A stretch of DNA of 64,000 bases from Motiliproteus sp. SC1-56 (GTDB lineage: Bacteria > Pseudomonadota > Gammaproteobacteria > Pseudomonadales > Balneatricaceae): the NCBI RefSeq assembly GCF_017309075.1, contig NZ_JAEMGS010000017.1:20002-84001 (forward strand), given 5' to 3'. Numbering within the stretch: position 1 is the stretch's first letter; each line of letters starts with the position of its first letter. The notes under the pieces are model-generated. The model was not told the origin of the DNA and did not search any database. It saw only the letters and a list, made by a program, of their open reading frames with translations. Below, in pieces: positions 28,364 through 37,766 of this stretch. The position numbers were made by a program, and so were the translations under genes.

Positions 28364-29655
28364 AAATTTTCATTGGTCCTGTTGAGATTTGCGGTATTGC
28401 AGAGGGCTTAAACCATGGTTTTTCTGAGTTAGGGGTCCCATCAAAGGTTGTCCTTTCTTCTCCTCATCCGCATGGATATATAACTAGCAATGGTTTCTGG
28501 TTATACAGTTTGTGGAAAAAACTTGGTTCAGTTAGAAAAGATACAGCGAGATCTAAAATTATAAAAAAAGTTTTTTATGTCGTTTTGCATGTTTTCTTTA
28601 CGTGGTTAGTTTTTTTTCATTCGCTGTTTAGTTTCAAAGTATATATTTTTTTGTATAGTCGGTCGATAACAGATTCAAAACTTGAGTTGCTTCTTCTAAG
28701 GTTGTTTAGAAAAAAGGTTATTTTTATATCCGTGGGGACTGATACGAGACCGCCATATATGTCAGGTGCTTTTTTGCCTTATGCTGATGCTGACAAAGAT
28801 ATTTACGAGTTGTCAAAGGTGGTATCTAAGTATAAACAAAAGATTGCCCTCCATGAAAAGTATGCCGATTATATAGTCAATGCGCCAGGTACAGGGCAGT
28901 TTCATAATAAAAAGTTTATCAATTGGTTTTCTGTTGGGGTTCCAAAGCTATTGCAAGATGTCTCTTGTGATAAATCTTCAGAGTCTGCTCCTATGAGGAT
29001 TCTTCACTGTCCTTCAAATCCTACAGCTAAAGGCTCTGGAGTTATATCTGATGTTATAGATAACTTGAAATCAAAAGGCCATAGAATAGATTTTATTAAG
29101 ATTGAAAACGTTCCAAATGATGTGGTTTTGGATCAATTGTCACGTTGTGATTTTGTAATTGATCAGCTCTATTCAGATACCCCGCTTGCTGTCTTTGCCA
29201 CGGAGGCGGCTCATTTTGGTAAGCCTGCTGTCGTTGGTGGATACTTTTCGTCGGATATCAATAAGTTTGTTACTTTTGATGACATTCCTCCTAGTTTATA
29301 TGTGAGCCCTGAAAACATAGAGGAGGCTGTTGAAAAAATGATTACAGATGATCACTTTCGTTTAGAGCTTGGGCGGAAGGCTAAATCTTTTGTAGATTCA
29401 AAGTGGACTCCAAGGGATGTGGCAAGTCGATATATGAGGTTGATTAATGATTCGGTGCCGGAAACTTGGTGGTGTGATCCTCAAACGATAACCTATGTTT
29501 ATGGTGCTGGTCTTCCTCGGTGGGCTACTGCCAGAATGGTTCGAGGGATGGTTGAGCGGTTTGGAGTCCAGTCATTAAAGGTTTCAGACAAGCCTCAGTT
29601 GGAGCATGAACTTTTAAATATGGCAGGGCTGTCTGACTTCAGTACTCATGATTAA
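28360..29655 (+). CDS. GT-B-like glycosyltransferase with an unusual C-terminal tail
   Basis: The 431-residue protein shows a GT-B-like pattern: an N-terminal [15 protein letters not shown] start, a hydrophobic stretch (72-98) that may be a membrane-association segment, a [13 protein letters not shown] nucleotide-domain start, and a [27 protein letters not shown] donor-site segment. About 70 extra residues follow the usual domain end (PETWWCDPQ..). Sugar and acceptor are unknown. The ATG overlaps the previous stop by ATGA. The gene is extremely AT-rich in places (28561-28620 has 14 G or C in 60) and includes a T8 run at 28610-28617. Confidence 0.65.
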   Translation: MKIFIGPVEICGIAEGLNHGFSELGVPSKVVLSSPHPHGYITSNGFWLYSLWKKLGSVRKDTARSKIIKKVFYVVLHVFFTWLVFFHSLFSFKVYIFLYSRSITDSKLELLLLRLFRKKVIFISVGTDTRPPYMSGAFLPYADADKDIYELSKVVSKYKQKIALHEKYADYIVNAPGTGQFHNKKFINWFSVGVPKLLQDVSCDKSSESAPMRILHCPSNPTAKGSGVISDVIDNLKSKGHRIDFIKIENVPNDVVLDQLSRCDFVIDQLYSDTPLAVFATEAAHFGKPAVVGGYFSSDINKFVTFDDIPPSLYVSPENIEEAVEKMITDDHFRLELGRKAKSFVDSKWTPRDVASRYMRLINDSVPETWWCDPQTITYVYGAGLPRWATARMVRGMVERFGVQSLKVSDKPQLEHELLNMAGLSDFSTHD

Positions 29656-31090
29656 GACATTCTTACGCGATAGTGTTATCTATGCGATACCTACGTTGTT
29701 TTCGCGTGGCCTTGCTTTACTTCTGATTCCGCTCTACACCCGAGTGCTAACCCCTGCCGAGTACGGTTCCTTCGATTTACTGATGGTGTTCGCAGCAGTC
29801 ATAAATTTGACCGTTGCTTTAGAGGTATCGCAAGCGTTAGCGCGTTTTTACCCTGATTCTTCAGAGTCGCAGCAACGACGCTATGCGTCATCTGCTTTTT
29901 GGTTTGCTGCTGCTTGTTACGGGCTATTCGTAATACTGGCATTGAGCTTTCACGCACCCTTAAGCCGCTTGGTTATGGGGCAGAATGGGTTGGAGTGGTC
30001 TTTCATCCTTGGGGTGCTCTATATCGGTACGAATGGGCTGTTTTATCTGGTACACAACCAGTTTCGGTGGTCTTTGCGTAGTAGGTCGTATGCGCTGATT
30101 AGCCTGCTGGTAACCAGCGTAACCACGCTGATATCGGTATGGCTGGCTTATTTCTTGACCATGGGTATAGATGGATTGCTGATAGGGATGCTCAGCGGAA
30201 CGGTTGTTGGCTTGCTGGCTGGGCTTTGGGGGTTACGTAATCGCATTGGTTGGGTTTTCGATTGGAATTACCTGCGTCGGATGCTAGCGTTTTCTGCTCC
30301 TCTGGTGCCATCTGGTGTTGCAGTCTGGTTGAGTACTTACATCGATCGGATGATGGTTAACTATTACCTATCGGTTGATGATGTGGGGATCTATGGGATG
30401 GGGGTTAGGCTGGCCAGCGTAGCTACGCTTCTGATGGTGGGCTTTCAGGGCGCATTGACGCCTTTGATATACCGGCACTATAAGGAGATTCAGACCCCTG
30501 CAGCACTGGCCCGGATTTTCCGTTTGTTCGTTGCGCTGGCACTTTTACTCTGGACTACGGTTAGTCTCTTCGCAACCGGGCTCATAGAGCTACTGACTAC
30601 TCCTCAATATTATGCAAGCCACAGCATAGTGGTCTATCTGCTGCCAGCAGTGTTACTGGCGCAAATGTACATATTCACCCCTGGAATAGGCATTGCTAAA
30701 AAGACGCACTGGTTCCTTTGGATTAATGCTGGTGGTGCGGTTACTAATTTATTCTTTAACTGGATTTTGATTCCCTTGTGGGGAATCAAGGGAGCTGCGG
30801 TAGCAACCTTGGCAAGCTATCTAGTTGTATTTATAGCCTTTTTGTTGGTTGGTCAGCGGTTGTACTATGTACCTCACTCTTGGGGGCGGCTAGTGTTGGC
30901 ATTATTTGGTTCAATAGGTTTGATTTGGACCGGTTTGATGTTGCCTTTGTTTTATGACAGTTTTTTCGTTGCTAATATCATGCTGATTATTTGTGTTAGC
31001 TGTCTCATAAAAGCTTGTGGTTTAGTGACTAGCCAAGATCTTAACGTTTTGCGTAGTTGGCTAAGCCGCCAGAGGTCTAGTGTATTTTAG
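29648..31090 (+). CDS. Wzx-type flippase (lipid-linked oligosaccharide translocase)
   Basis: The 480-residue protein has about 12-14 membrane segments with the N-terminal pattern of the polysaccharide-transport (MATE-like) family: YAIPTLFSRGLALLLIPLYTR..TPAEYGSFDLL. It would flip undecaprenyl-linked repeat units to the periplasmic side. It is the only obvious polytopic transporter in the locus, and no Wzy polymerase is seen. It overlaps the preceding glycosyltransferase gene by eight bases. It is noticeably less AT-rich than the genes on both sides, which hints at a separate origin. Confidence 0.85.
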   Translation: MIKTFLRDSVIYAIPTLFSRGLALLLIPLYTRVLTPAEYGSFDLLMVFAAVINLTVALEVSQALARFYPDSSESQQRRYASSAFWFAAACYGLFVILALSFHAPLSRLVMGQNGLEWSFILGVLYIGTNGLFYLVHNQFRWSLRSRSYALISLLVTSVTTLISVWLAYFLTMGIDGLLIGMLSGTVVGLLAGLWGLRNRIGWVFDWNYLRRMLAFSAPLVPSGVAVWLSTYIDRMMVNYYLSVDDVGIYGMGVRLASVATLLMVGFQGALTPLIYRHYKEIQTPAALARIFRLFVALALLLWTTVSLFATGLIELLTTPQYYASHSIVVYLLPAVLLAQMYIFTPGIGIAKKTHWFLWINAGGAVTNLFFNWILIPLWGIKGAAVATLASYLVVFIAFLLVGQRLYYVPHSWGRLVLALFGSIGLIWTGLMLPLFYDSFFVANIMLIICVSCLIKACGLVTSQDLNVLRSWLSRQRSSVF

Positions 31091-31218
31091 GGTAGAGACA
31101 ATTAATAGTTTTATGATTGTAGTATGACACCATAGTGTTTTATCTTATCTGTTTTTGATTTGATATGGTTCTTGTGGTCGTTTTGGATTAGAAACTATTT
31201 TCTGAATAAATATGTTAT

Positions 31219-32199
31219 ATGTTTTTTATTAATCCCTCTTCTGTTGTTGGCTCTCCTTCTTATGAGCGTACGCTGGCGTTTAAAGGTTTTTATAAATCAG
31301 AAGGTGGATTTTGTGGTGAAATAGACACACCCATTTCTTTTATTGGTTTTTTAAAGTTTTTATTTGTTGTGGTCAAGGAGGCTCAATCTGGATTATTCCT
31401 TTCGATGCCTAGTTTTAGATATTGGTGGGTTTTATTTATACCTGGAGTCAATCTAGTGTTGGACATCAGGGATGGTTGGTCTATTGCGATGGAGTCCGGA
31501 TATGGCGGATTGGTTGATAGAAGTCCTTTTAAGGCAAGAATAGCTAGAGTTATAGAGCGATTAGCAATCAGGCGTGCCCGGGTGGTGATAACTTGTACTC
31601 CGGGTCTTAAACAATATCTTGAATATATCTCTGGCTGTGAAGTGCTGCTTATCACTAACGGTGTTTCAGATGAAGATATGAGCGTTGCTAATAAATTGTT
31701 AAAAGAAAAGAAGAATGATCGTGCTAATGAGGATGAGTTGGTTTTTTTGTGTGCAGGTAAGTTTAGTGAGTATGGTATTGATAAGGCTGAGTTTATCATT
31801 AGCAAGATAGTTGAACGTTTCCCGTCTAGATTTTTTGTGGTTCGGTTGGTAGGTTCCGATCCGCTAATAAATAACTGGGTTGGTGATTATGTTCGATATG
31901 TCAGCTCTGGGTTTGGACGGGTAGAGATGTTGGGGCGTGTGGATAAGGACGGCTTATATCGTATTCTATCAGAAGCTGATTTGGCAATTTCTTTGATAAG
32001 AGATCCTAATTATGAGTTTGGAACCAAAGTGTTTGATTATATCGCTATGAGTGTTCCTGTGTTCAATTATTTTGATTCGGAAAATAATTTTACCCGTTTC
32101 TTTAATAGGTATCTTGATGTCGGTTTTGGTTGTGATAAGGATATAGTATCTATATCAAGGTTGGATGCAATAAATAAGTACAGAGATAAACTGATATGA
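31219..32199 (+). CDS. Glycosyltransferase (GT-B fold, GT4-like)
   Basis: The 326-residue protein has a GT-B layout: an N-terminal FFINPSSVVGSPSYERT segment, LDIRDGW, RARVVITCTPGLKQYL, LITNGV at the domain hinge, and FGTKVFDYIAMSVPVF in the donor site. The ATG at 31219 begins directly inside the first strand, so the N-terminus is short by a few residues compared with relatives; there is no clear ribosome site, and a T6 run follows the ATG. The 128-base AT-rich gap before it holds no gene. It overlaps the next gene by ATGA. Confidence 0.72.
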   Translation: MFFINPSSVVGSPSYERTLAFKGFYKSEGGFCGEIDTPISFIGFLKFLFVVVKEAQSGLFLSMPSFRYWWVLFIPGVNLVLDIRDGWSIAMESGYGGLVDRSPFKARIARVIERLAIRRARVVITCTPGLKQYLEYISGCEVLLITNGVSDEDMSVANKLLKEKKNDRANEDELVFLCAGKFSEYGIDKAEFIISKIVERFPSRFFVVRLVGSDPLINNWVGDYVRYVSSGFGRVEMLGRVDKDGLYRILSEADLAISLIRDPNYEFGTKVFDYIAMSVPVFNYFDSENNFTRFFNRYLDVGFGCDKDIVSISRLDAINKYRDKLI

Positions 32200-33278
32200 A
32201 GGTTGTATTCCTAGCAGCGGCATCCTCTATTCATACTGCTAGGTGGGTTAATGCTCTTTGTGAAGCTGGATTAGATATTCATCTGATATCGCAGCATCCG
32301 GTCACCCAAGTTTTTGATAAAAGGGTGTGCTTGCATGTGTTTCCTTATAGAGGTTCACTTGGCTATTTTTTGATTGTCCATAAAGTAAAGAAAATTATTA
32401 AAGATGTTAATCCTGATTTGGTTAATGCGCACTATGCAAGTGGTTATGGAACTACTGCTAGGTTATTGGGTTTTAGTCCTTGTTTGCTTTCAGTATGGGG
32501 TAGTGATGTTTATGATTTTCCTCAGAAATCGGTTGTCCATAGGTTCTGGTTAAGAAGTAATTTAAGATCTGCTCAAGCGATAGCCTCAACAAGTCACTCT
32601 ATGGCGAAAGAAACGGCTAAAACCTATAAGTCAGGGAATGTTTTTATTACACCTTTTGGTATAGATGAAACGGTTTTTTATCCTGTAGCAACGCAATGCG
32701 ATAGGCGTGTTGTTACCATCGGAACAGTAAAGACACTAAGCTATAAGTATGGTGTCGATGATTTAATAAAAGCTTTTTCTATAACGGCCTCTAAGTACCC
32801 TGATGGACTATTAAGGTTAGTCATGGCAGGTGATGGTCCCGATGTACAAAAGTTAAAAGACTTGGCGCTAACACTGGGAGTATCTTCTTTAGTAGATTTT
32901 AGAGGGTATGTTTCTCACTCTGAAGTACCTGCAGTGCTCAATGAGCTCGATATCTATGTTGCGCTTAGTCGCTTTGAGAGCTTTGGTGTAGCAATTTTAG
33001 AGGCAAGTGCTTGCGGGTTGCCTGTGGTTGTTTCAGATGCTGATGGGCCTGCTGAAGTTACATGGGATGGGGTTACAGGGATTGTTGTGGGTAAGAACTC
33101 TCCAGAGCAGGCCTCTGCTGCGTTGTGTCGGTTGATCGATAACCCGTCTGAGCGAGTGGAAATGGGCAGGGCTGGCCGTGAGCATGTTTTAAAGCATTAC
33201 ACATGGTCAGCATCGGTCGATACAATGTTGGATGCTTATAAAAAGACTATTTTACTTGGGGCAAATAAAGGACATTGA
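32196..33278 (+). CDS. GT4-family glycosyltransferase
   Basis: The 360-residue protein is a typical GT4 enzyme: SIHTARWVNAL at the N-terminus, VWGSDVYDFP, PFGIDETVF after the hinge, VMAGDGPDVQKL, and the E-x7-E donor motif in FESFGVAILEASACGLPVV. The donor and linkage cannot be read from the sequence. It is the last of the strongly AT-rich genes. The broken wbpI begins at the base right after its TGA. Confidence 0.85.
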   Translation: MKVVFLAAASSIHTARWVNALCEAGLDIHLISQHPVTQVFDKRVCLHVFPYRGSLGYFLIVHKVKKIIKDVNPDLVNAHYASGYGTTARLLGFSPCLLSVWGSDVYDFPQKSVVHRFWLRSNLRSAQAIASTSHSMAKETAKTYKSGNVFITPFGIDETVFYPVATQCDRRVVTIGTVKTLSYKYGVDDLIKAFSITASKYPDGLLRLVMAGDGPDVQKLKDLALTLGVSSLVDFRGYVSHSEVPAVLNELDIYVALSRFESFGVAILEASACGLPVVVSDADGPAEVTWDGVTGIVVGKNSPEQASAALCRLIDNPSERVEMGRAGREHVLKHYTWSASVDTMLDAYKKTILLGANKGH

Positions 33279-34352
33279 GTGGCCATTAAAATTCTTACTA
33301 TCATCGGTGCGCGTCCCCAGTTCATCAAAGCCAGTGTCGTCTCGCATGCGATCGCTAAGCGCACCGAGCTGTAAGAGGTAGTTGTGCATACCGGGCAGCA
33401 TTTCGATGACAATATGTCGTCAATTTTCTTCGACCAGTTGGCGATCCCTCGCCCAGCCTATTCGTTGGGGATAAATGGTGGAAACCACGGCGAGATGACT
33501 GGGCGGATGCTGGCTGAAATAGAGCAGGTGATTTTAAAAGAGCAGCCTGCTTTGGTTTTGGTTTACGGGGATACCAACTCGACCCTGGCCGGTGCGCTGG
33601 CCGCGGCCAAGTTGCATGTGCCGGTTGCGCATGTAGAGGCAGGGCTCCGTAGCTTTAATATGCGGATGCCCGAGGAGATTAACCGGATCCTTACCAATCA
33701 GTTGAGTGAGTGGCTTTTTTGCCCCACGGCAGCGGCCATCGCCAATCTGAAGAAGGAGGGGTTCGCTGAGAAACACGTGACTCTCTGCCTGGTGGGGGAT
33801 GTGATGCAAGATGCAGCCTTGCTGTTTGCGCCCTTTGCCTGTGCACCTGATGGTATGGGAGGGGAAGTTTTTGCCCTGGCGACTCTACATCGTGCCGAGA
33901 ATACTGACGATCCGCGGCGATTGGCAGCACTTGTTCAGGCGCTTAATCGTGTACACGATGAGGTTGCGCCGGTAGTCTTGCCACTGCATCCCAGAACGCG
34001 ACGAGCGATCGAGAGAAACGGGCTTGCGTTGCAGGTTAATACCATCGACCCCGTAGGTTATCTGCAGATGCTCTGGTTGTTGCAGCACTGCGGTTTGGTG
34101 ATGACAGATAGTGGTGGTGTTCAAAAAGAGGCTTTTTTCCACGGCAAGGCTTGTTTGACGTTGCGTGATGAGACCGAGTGGGTGGAGCTTGTTGATATGG
34201 GGGCCAATCAGCTGGTTGGTGCGGATGCTGAGCGGATTACGGAACAGGCAAACGCTTGGTTCGAAACATCGATCAATTGCGACCCCGGTCTCTATGGTGG
34301 TGGCCAAGCTGCTGAGCGTATCGCCGATCAGTTGGCGCATCTGACGAGATGA
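33279..34352 (+). pseudogene. wbpI: WbpI-like UDP-GlcNAc3NAcA 2-epimerase, interrupted by a nonsense codon
   Basis: From a GTG at 33279 the frame reads AIKILTIIGARPQFIKASVV, the expected epimerase N-terminus, but codon 32 is TAA (33372-33374). The same frame then continues with EVVVHTGQHFDDNMS to the normal end (SGGVQKEAFFHGKACLTLRD, ERIADQLAHL). A CAA-to-TAA change (Gln expected) would explain it. Restart at the GTG at 33384 would drop the GARPQFIK nucleotide-binding part, so activity is unlikely. Intact, the enzyme would be about 357 residues and would make UDP-ManNAc3NAcA from the WbpD product. GC content is back to normal here. A sequencing error cannot be excluded. Confidence 0.82.
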
Positions 34353-35566
34353 ATATCCTTATCTATGCCCATTTTGCCGGCTCACCTGAGATGGGGATGG
34401 TGTACGGCCACTACTACCTGGCCCGTGAGTGGGTCCGTATGGGTCACAGGGTTACTATCGTAACAGCTTCTTTTGCTCATACTCGAAAGGTCAATCCGTC
34501 AGTTTCCAGCTTTTTTACGTTCGATCTCATTGACGGTATTGAATATGTTTATGTTCGTTCTCCCGCCTATGATCCTGCAAAGAATGCTGGCCGGGGTTTA
34601 AACATCCTGGCGTTTACAATTGGAGCTTTCTTCTTCCGTCCACAATACGAGCCTGATCTCGTAATTACCTCTTCCCACCACACCCTGACCGCTTTTACCG
34701 CGCATAGAATGGCGAAGCGGCATAGGGCTCGTTTCGTTTTTGAAATCAGAGACCTATGGCCGCTGGGGCTGGTAGAAATTGCGGGGGTTTCTATTCGACA
34801 TCCTTTTATACGGCTTTTGCAACTGGGAGAGGATTTTGCAGTCAGGCATGCGGACCGTGTTGTATCTGTCTTAAGTCATGCGGATGGTTACTTGCGGTCT
34901 CGCGGAATGAAGCCCCAAAAGTTTTGTTATGTGCCTAATGGTGCTGATTTGACCTCGAGCCCCTCTCCCCTGCCTAAAGATGTGGCGGCGAAATTGAAAC
35001 CGTTCCGACATCGTCACAGGTTTTTGGTTGGCTATATCGGCGGTATCAATACGGCAAATAATTTGGAGCCGCTCATTAGGGCTCTTCCCCGCATGGTAGC
35101 CTCGGGTGTCGGCTTGGTCATGCTGGGAGATGGCCCCTGTCAAAAGCGCTTGGCCGGACTGGTTGATGGCTTAGGTATGCATGAACATTGTCTTTGGTTG
35201 TCCGCCATCAAGAAACCGGCCGTGGCTAGTGTCCTTTCATCGGTTGATGTGGGTTACATGGGGTTGTCTAATCTCCCTATATACCGTTTCGGTGTGAGCC
35301 CCACTAAAGTAAACGACTATCTTTTATCGGGAGTTCCTATTGTTTTCGCCTCCGATGCGCCTTCGGATCTTGATGGCGCTGGGCCTCTTGTTGGTAGGTG
35401 CCCGCCCGGGGATGCAAATGCAATAGCGGCAAAAGCTTTAGAGCTGTGTCATGTTGGCACGGCGGCATTAAACGCGGGGCGGCGGCAAGCTCTGGACTGG
35501 TTGGCGCGGAATCGCGATTACCGTGTATTGGCTGAGCGATTTATTGAAGGCCTGGGGGGGGCATAA
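34349..35566 (+). CDS. WbuB-like GT4 glycosyltransferase
   Basis: The 405-residue protein begins ILIYAHFAGSPEMGMVYGHYYLAREWVRMGH, with SSHHTLTAFTAH, FEIRDLWPLGLVEI and YVPNGADL, the pattern of WbuB and related transferases that often add FucNAc-type amino sugars. YMGLSNLPIYRFGVSPTKVNDYLLSGVPIVFA forms the donor site. The ATG overlaps the wbpI stop by ATGA. A G8 run at 35554-35561 sits at the very end of the gene and would change only the last few residues. Confidence 0.85.
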   Translation: MNILIYAHFAGSPEMGMVYGHYYLAREWVRMGHRVTIVTASFAHTRKVNPSVSSFFTFDLIDGIEYVYVRSPAYDPAKNAGRGLNILAFTIGAFFFRPQYEPDLVITSSHHTLTAFTAHRMAKRHRARFVFEIRDLWPLGLVEIAGVSIRHPFIRLLQLGEDFAVRHADRVVSVLSHADGYLRSRGMKPQKFCYVPNGADLTSSPSPLPKDVAAKLKPFRHRHRFLVGYIGGINTANNLEPLIRALPRMVASGVGLVMLGDGPCQKRLAGLVDGLGMHEHCLWLSAIKKPAVASVLSSVDVGYMGLSNLPIYRFGVSPTKVNDYLLSGVPIVFASDAPSDLDGAGPLVGRCPPGDANAIAAKALELCHVGTAALNAGRRQALDWLARNRDYRVLAERFIEGLGGA

Positions 35567-35671
35567 AGGTCTCTCTATACGCTGCTTGAAGACAGGAGCT
35601 TGCCGCGGAAATTGGCTTTTTGGGGCGCTGCTTCTGCTGATGTTTTGGATGTAAAGCGAAAGGTGGCTAGT

Positions 35672-36637
35672 TTGCAGGTATTAGTAACTGGCGCGTCAGG
35701 TTTTGTCGGTAACCAAATGGCTAGGTCTTTAGTTCAGCACGGATACTGCGTTCGTGGTTGCCGGCACCGTTCTGCGCCGGTGGCATCGCTACCGGGGGTA
35801 GGTTGGCTCGACGGCTGCGAGCTCGGCCAGCTCGATCGCTGGGCCCCTGCGGCTTTGGCTAAGGTCGACACCGTTGTCCACACCGCCGCTCTCGCTCACG
35901 TCGCCACTCAAAATACCGCCGAGGCGTTGGCGCACTACCGCGCCATCAACACTGAGCCGACCCGTCGACTGGCGGAAATGGCTGCGGCCCAGGGCGTCAA
36001 ACGATTCATTTTTCTCAGCTCAATCAAGGTGAATGGCGACCAGACCGGTGAGGCGCCTTTTACGGTGACCGACACACCCAATCCCAGTGGTCCTTATGCG
36101 GTTTCCAAGTGGGAAGCCGAGCAGGCGCTTTGGGAGGTGGCGGAGCGGACGGGGCTTAAGGTTGTGATTATTCGTCCGGCACTGGTTTACGGTCCAGGCG
36201 TAAAGGCCAACTTTGCTCAGCTCTCTCGTTGGGTGCACCGCGGTGTGCCTCTGCCTTTGGCTGGCGTTGATAACCGGCGTAGCTTCTTAAGTGTTTTTAA
36301 TCTGGTGGATTTGATTGTCCGCTGTATTTCCTCGCCCGCCGCGCAGGGGCGTGTATTGGTCGCAGCCGATGGTGAGGCGATTAGTACTCCCGAGCTTGTA
36401 AAGCGCTTGGCTAAGGCCTGGCAGGTGTCGCCGCGACTATATTCCCTCCCGCCTTTGGTCTTAAAGTTAGCTGGGTATATGTTGGGGCGAAAAGAGTCGG
36501 TGGCTCGCTTAACCGAAAATTTTGAAGTCGATATTACGGCAACGTGCCGGTACCTCGATTGGTCGCCTCCCTATTCGATGGAAGATACGCTGGCGCGCAT
36601 GGTGGACGTTGAGCGGAAAAGGCAGGGAAATGTTTAA
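35672..36637 (+). CDS. WbpV-like NAD-dependent sugar 4-reductase/epimerase
   Basis: The extended SDR (321 residues from the start chosen) has TGASGFVGNQMA near residue 7, FLSSIKVNGD and YAVSKWEAE. Such genes usually lie next to WbpL-type initiating transferases, as here. WbpV-type enzymes reduce or epimerise the 4-keto product of WbpM to make D-FucNAc or QuiNAc. The start is uncertain: TTG at 35672 gives the family-like QVLVTGASG start and has AAGGTGG nearby; a GTG three codons earlier and a TTG at 35600 are alternatives. Its end overlaps the transferase gene by eight bases. Confidence 0.8.
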   Translation: MQVLVTGASGFVGNQMARSLVQHGYCVRGCRHRSAPVASLPGVGWLDGCELGQLDRWAPAALAKVDTVVHTAALAHVATQNTAEALAHYRAINTEPTRRLAEMAAAQGVKRFIFLSSIKVNGDQTGEAPFTVTDTPNPSGPYAVSKWEAEQALWEVAERTGLKVVIIRPALVYGPGVKANFAQLSRWVHRGVPLPLAGVDNRRSFLSVFNLVDLIVRCISSPAAQGRVLVAADGEAISTPELVKRLAKAWQVSPRLYSLPPLVLKLAGYMLGRKESVARLTENFEVDITATCRYLDWSPPYSMEDTLARMVDVERKRQGNV

Positions 36638-37643
36638 CAGTCTTTCTCTTTATGCATTGTGCGCCTTCGGGCTGAGTTTTGTTGGTACTTACTTGGCTCG
36701 GCGTTATGCCCTGTCCCGGCACCTGTTGGATATACCAGGAGAGCGAAGCTCGCATTTAAACGAAACTCCCAGGGGAGGCGGGGTTGCGGTTGTTTTAGGC
36801 GTGCTAGTGACTCTCCCTCTGTTGTTTATGAATCAACTCGATGAGGGCTACTTCTGGGCTCTTTGGGGTGGCGGACTGATGATCGCCCTGGTTGGTTACT
36901 GGGATGATCACGTCAGCTTGCCGGCAAAAGTGCGTTTTGCCTTGCAGTTATTGCTTGCCGTGGCCGTTCTGTGGGTTTTGGGGGGAGAGGTCGGTTTGGG
37001 CTTTCTTCGGACGGTAGGTCTTGAGTGGGCTGCGCCGCCACTCGTGGTGCTGGGCCTTGTCTGGTGGATCAACCTGTTTAATTTTATGGATGGTATTGAT
37101 GGTCTGGCCTCCAGCGAGGGTGTTTTTGTACTGGGCGGTGCCAGTGTCTTTCTCGCGCTGTCGGGGGCGGGCTTCTGGGTGGAGGTTGCGGCTGTGGCAG
37201 TGGCGGCAGTCGCGGGGTTTCTGTGTTGGAATTGGGCGCCCGCTAAAATTTTTCTCGGTGATGTGGGCAGTTATTTTATCGGTTACTTCATCGCAATATT
37301 TGCCCTCATTAGCCTTAATCTTCATCTGCTACCAGTGTGGGTTTGGTTGGTATTAACGGCCCTGTTCTGGGTTGATGCAACTTATACGCTGTTGGTGCGT
37401 ATGAACCGTGGGCAGCGCTGGTATCAGCCTCACCGCTCACACGCCTATCAGATCGCTGCAAGGCGCCTGCAAAGCCACGCTAAAGCTTCCCTTATTGCCA
37501 GTGCGGTAAATCTTTTCTGGCTGTTCCCCTTGGCGGCACTGTGCTTTTATTTCCGTAATTACGGGCCTGTTATAGCGCTGATTGCTGTGATGCCGCTTGT
37601 GTTCGTGGCTTGGCGGCTGAATGCCGGGATCGCGAACTCTTAG
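36630..37643 (+). CDS. WbpL/WecA-type undecaprenyl-phosphate amino-sugar-1-phosphate transferase
   Basis: The 337-residue membrane protein (about ten spans) has the family motifs in order: LDIPGERSSH, YWDDH, NLFNFMDGIDGLA, FLGDVGSYFIGY and PHRSHAYQ. It transfers a HexNAc-1-phosphate (FucNAc, QuiNAc or GlcNAc) to undecaprenyl phosphate and so starts each repeat unit at the inner face of the membrane. The ATG at 36630 overlaps the SDR gene; a longer upstream frame lacks family likeness. It closes the polysaccharide locus. Confidence 0.92.
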   Translation: MFNSLSLYALCAFGLSFVGTYLARRYALSRHLLDIPGERSSHLNETPRGGGVAVVLGVLVTLPLLFMNQLDEGYFWALWGGGLMIALVGYWDDHVSLPAKVRFALQLLLAVAVLWVLGGEVGLGFLRTVGLEWAAPPLVVLGLVWWINLFNFMDGIDGLASSEGVFVLGGASVFLALSGAGFWVEVAAVAVAAVAGFLCWNWAPAKIFLGDVGSYFIGYFIAIFALISLNLHLLPVWVWLVLTALFWVDATYTLLVRMNRGQRWYQPHRSHAYQIAARRLQSHAKASLIASAVNLFWLFPLAALCFYFRNYGPVIALIAVMPLVFVAWRLNAGIANS

Positions 37644-37766
37644 CTTGGCTCATTAGACGTTTGCTAAATTTTCTTTATAAATTTCTTAAAAAAACTTATT
37701 ATCCCCAACCTATTTAAAATTTTCTGCCTACAATGGTGATAAAGTCCTTCCTACCGGGGTCGAGTA

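Noticed and set aside
33372..33374. Reading TAA as a recoded sense codon in wbpI (and in the prsT-like gene)
   Set aside because: TAA ends other genes here normally (murI, the comEA-side minus-strand gene), and the prsT-like gene also has a frameshift, so ordinary nonsense mutation is simpler.
35554..35561. G8 run at the end of the WbuB-like gene as a phase switch
   Set aside because: It lies in the last codons of a GC-rich region; slippage would alter only the extreme C-terminus.
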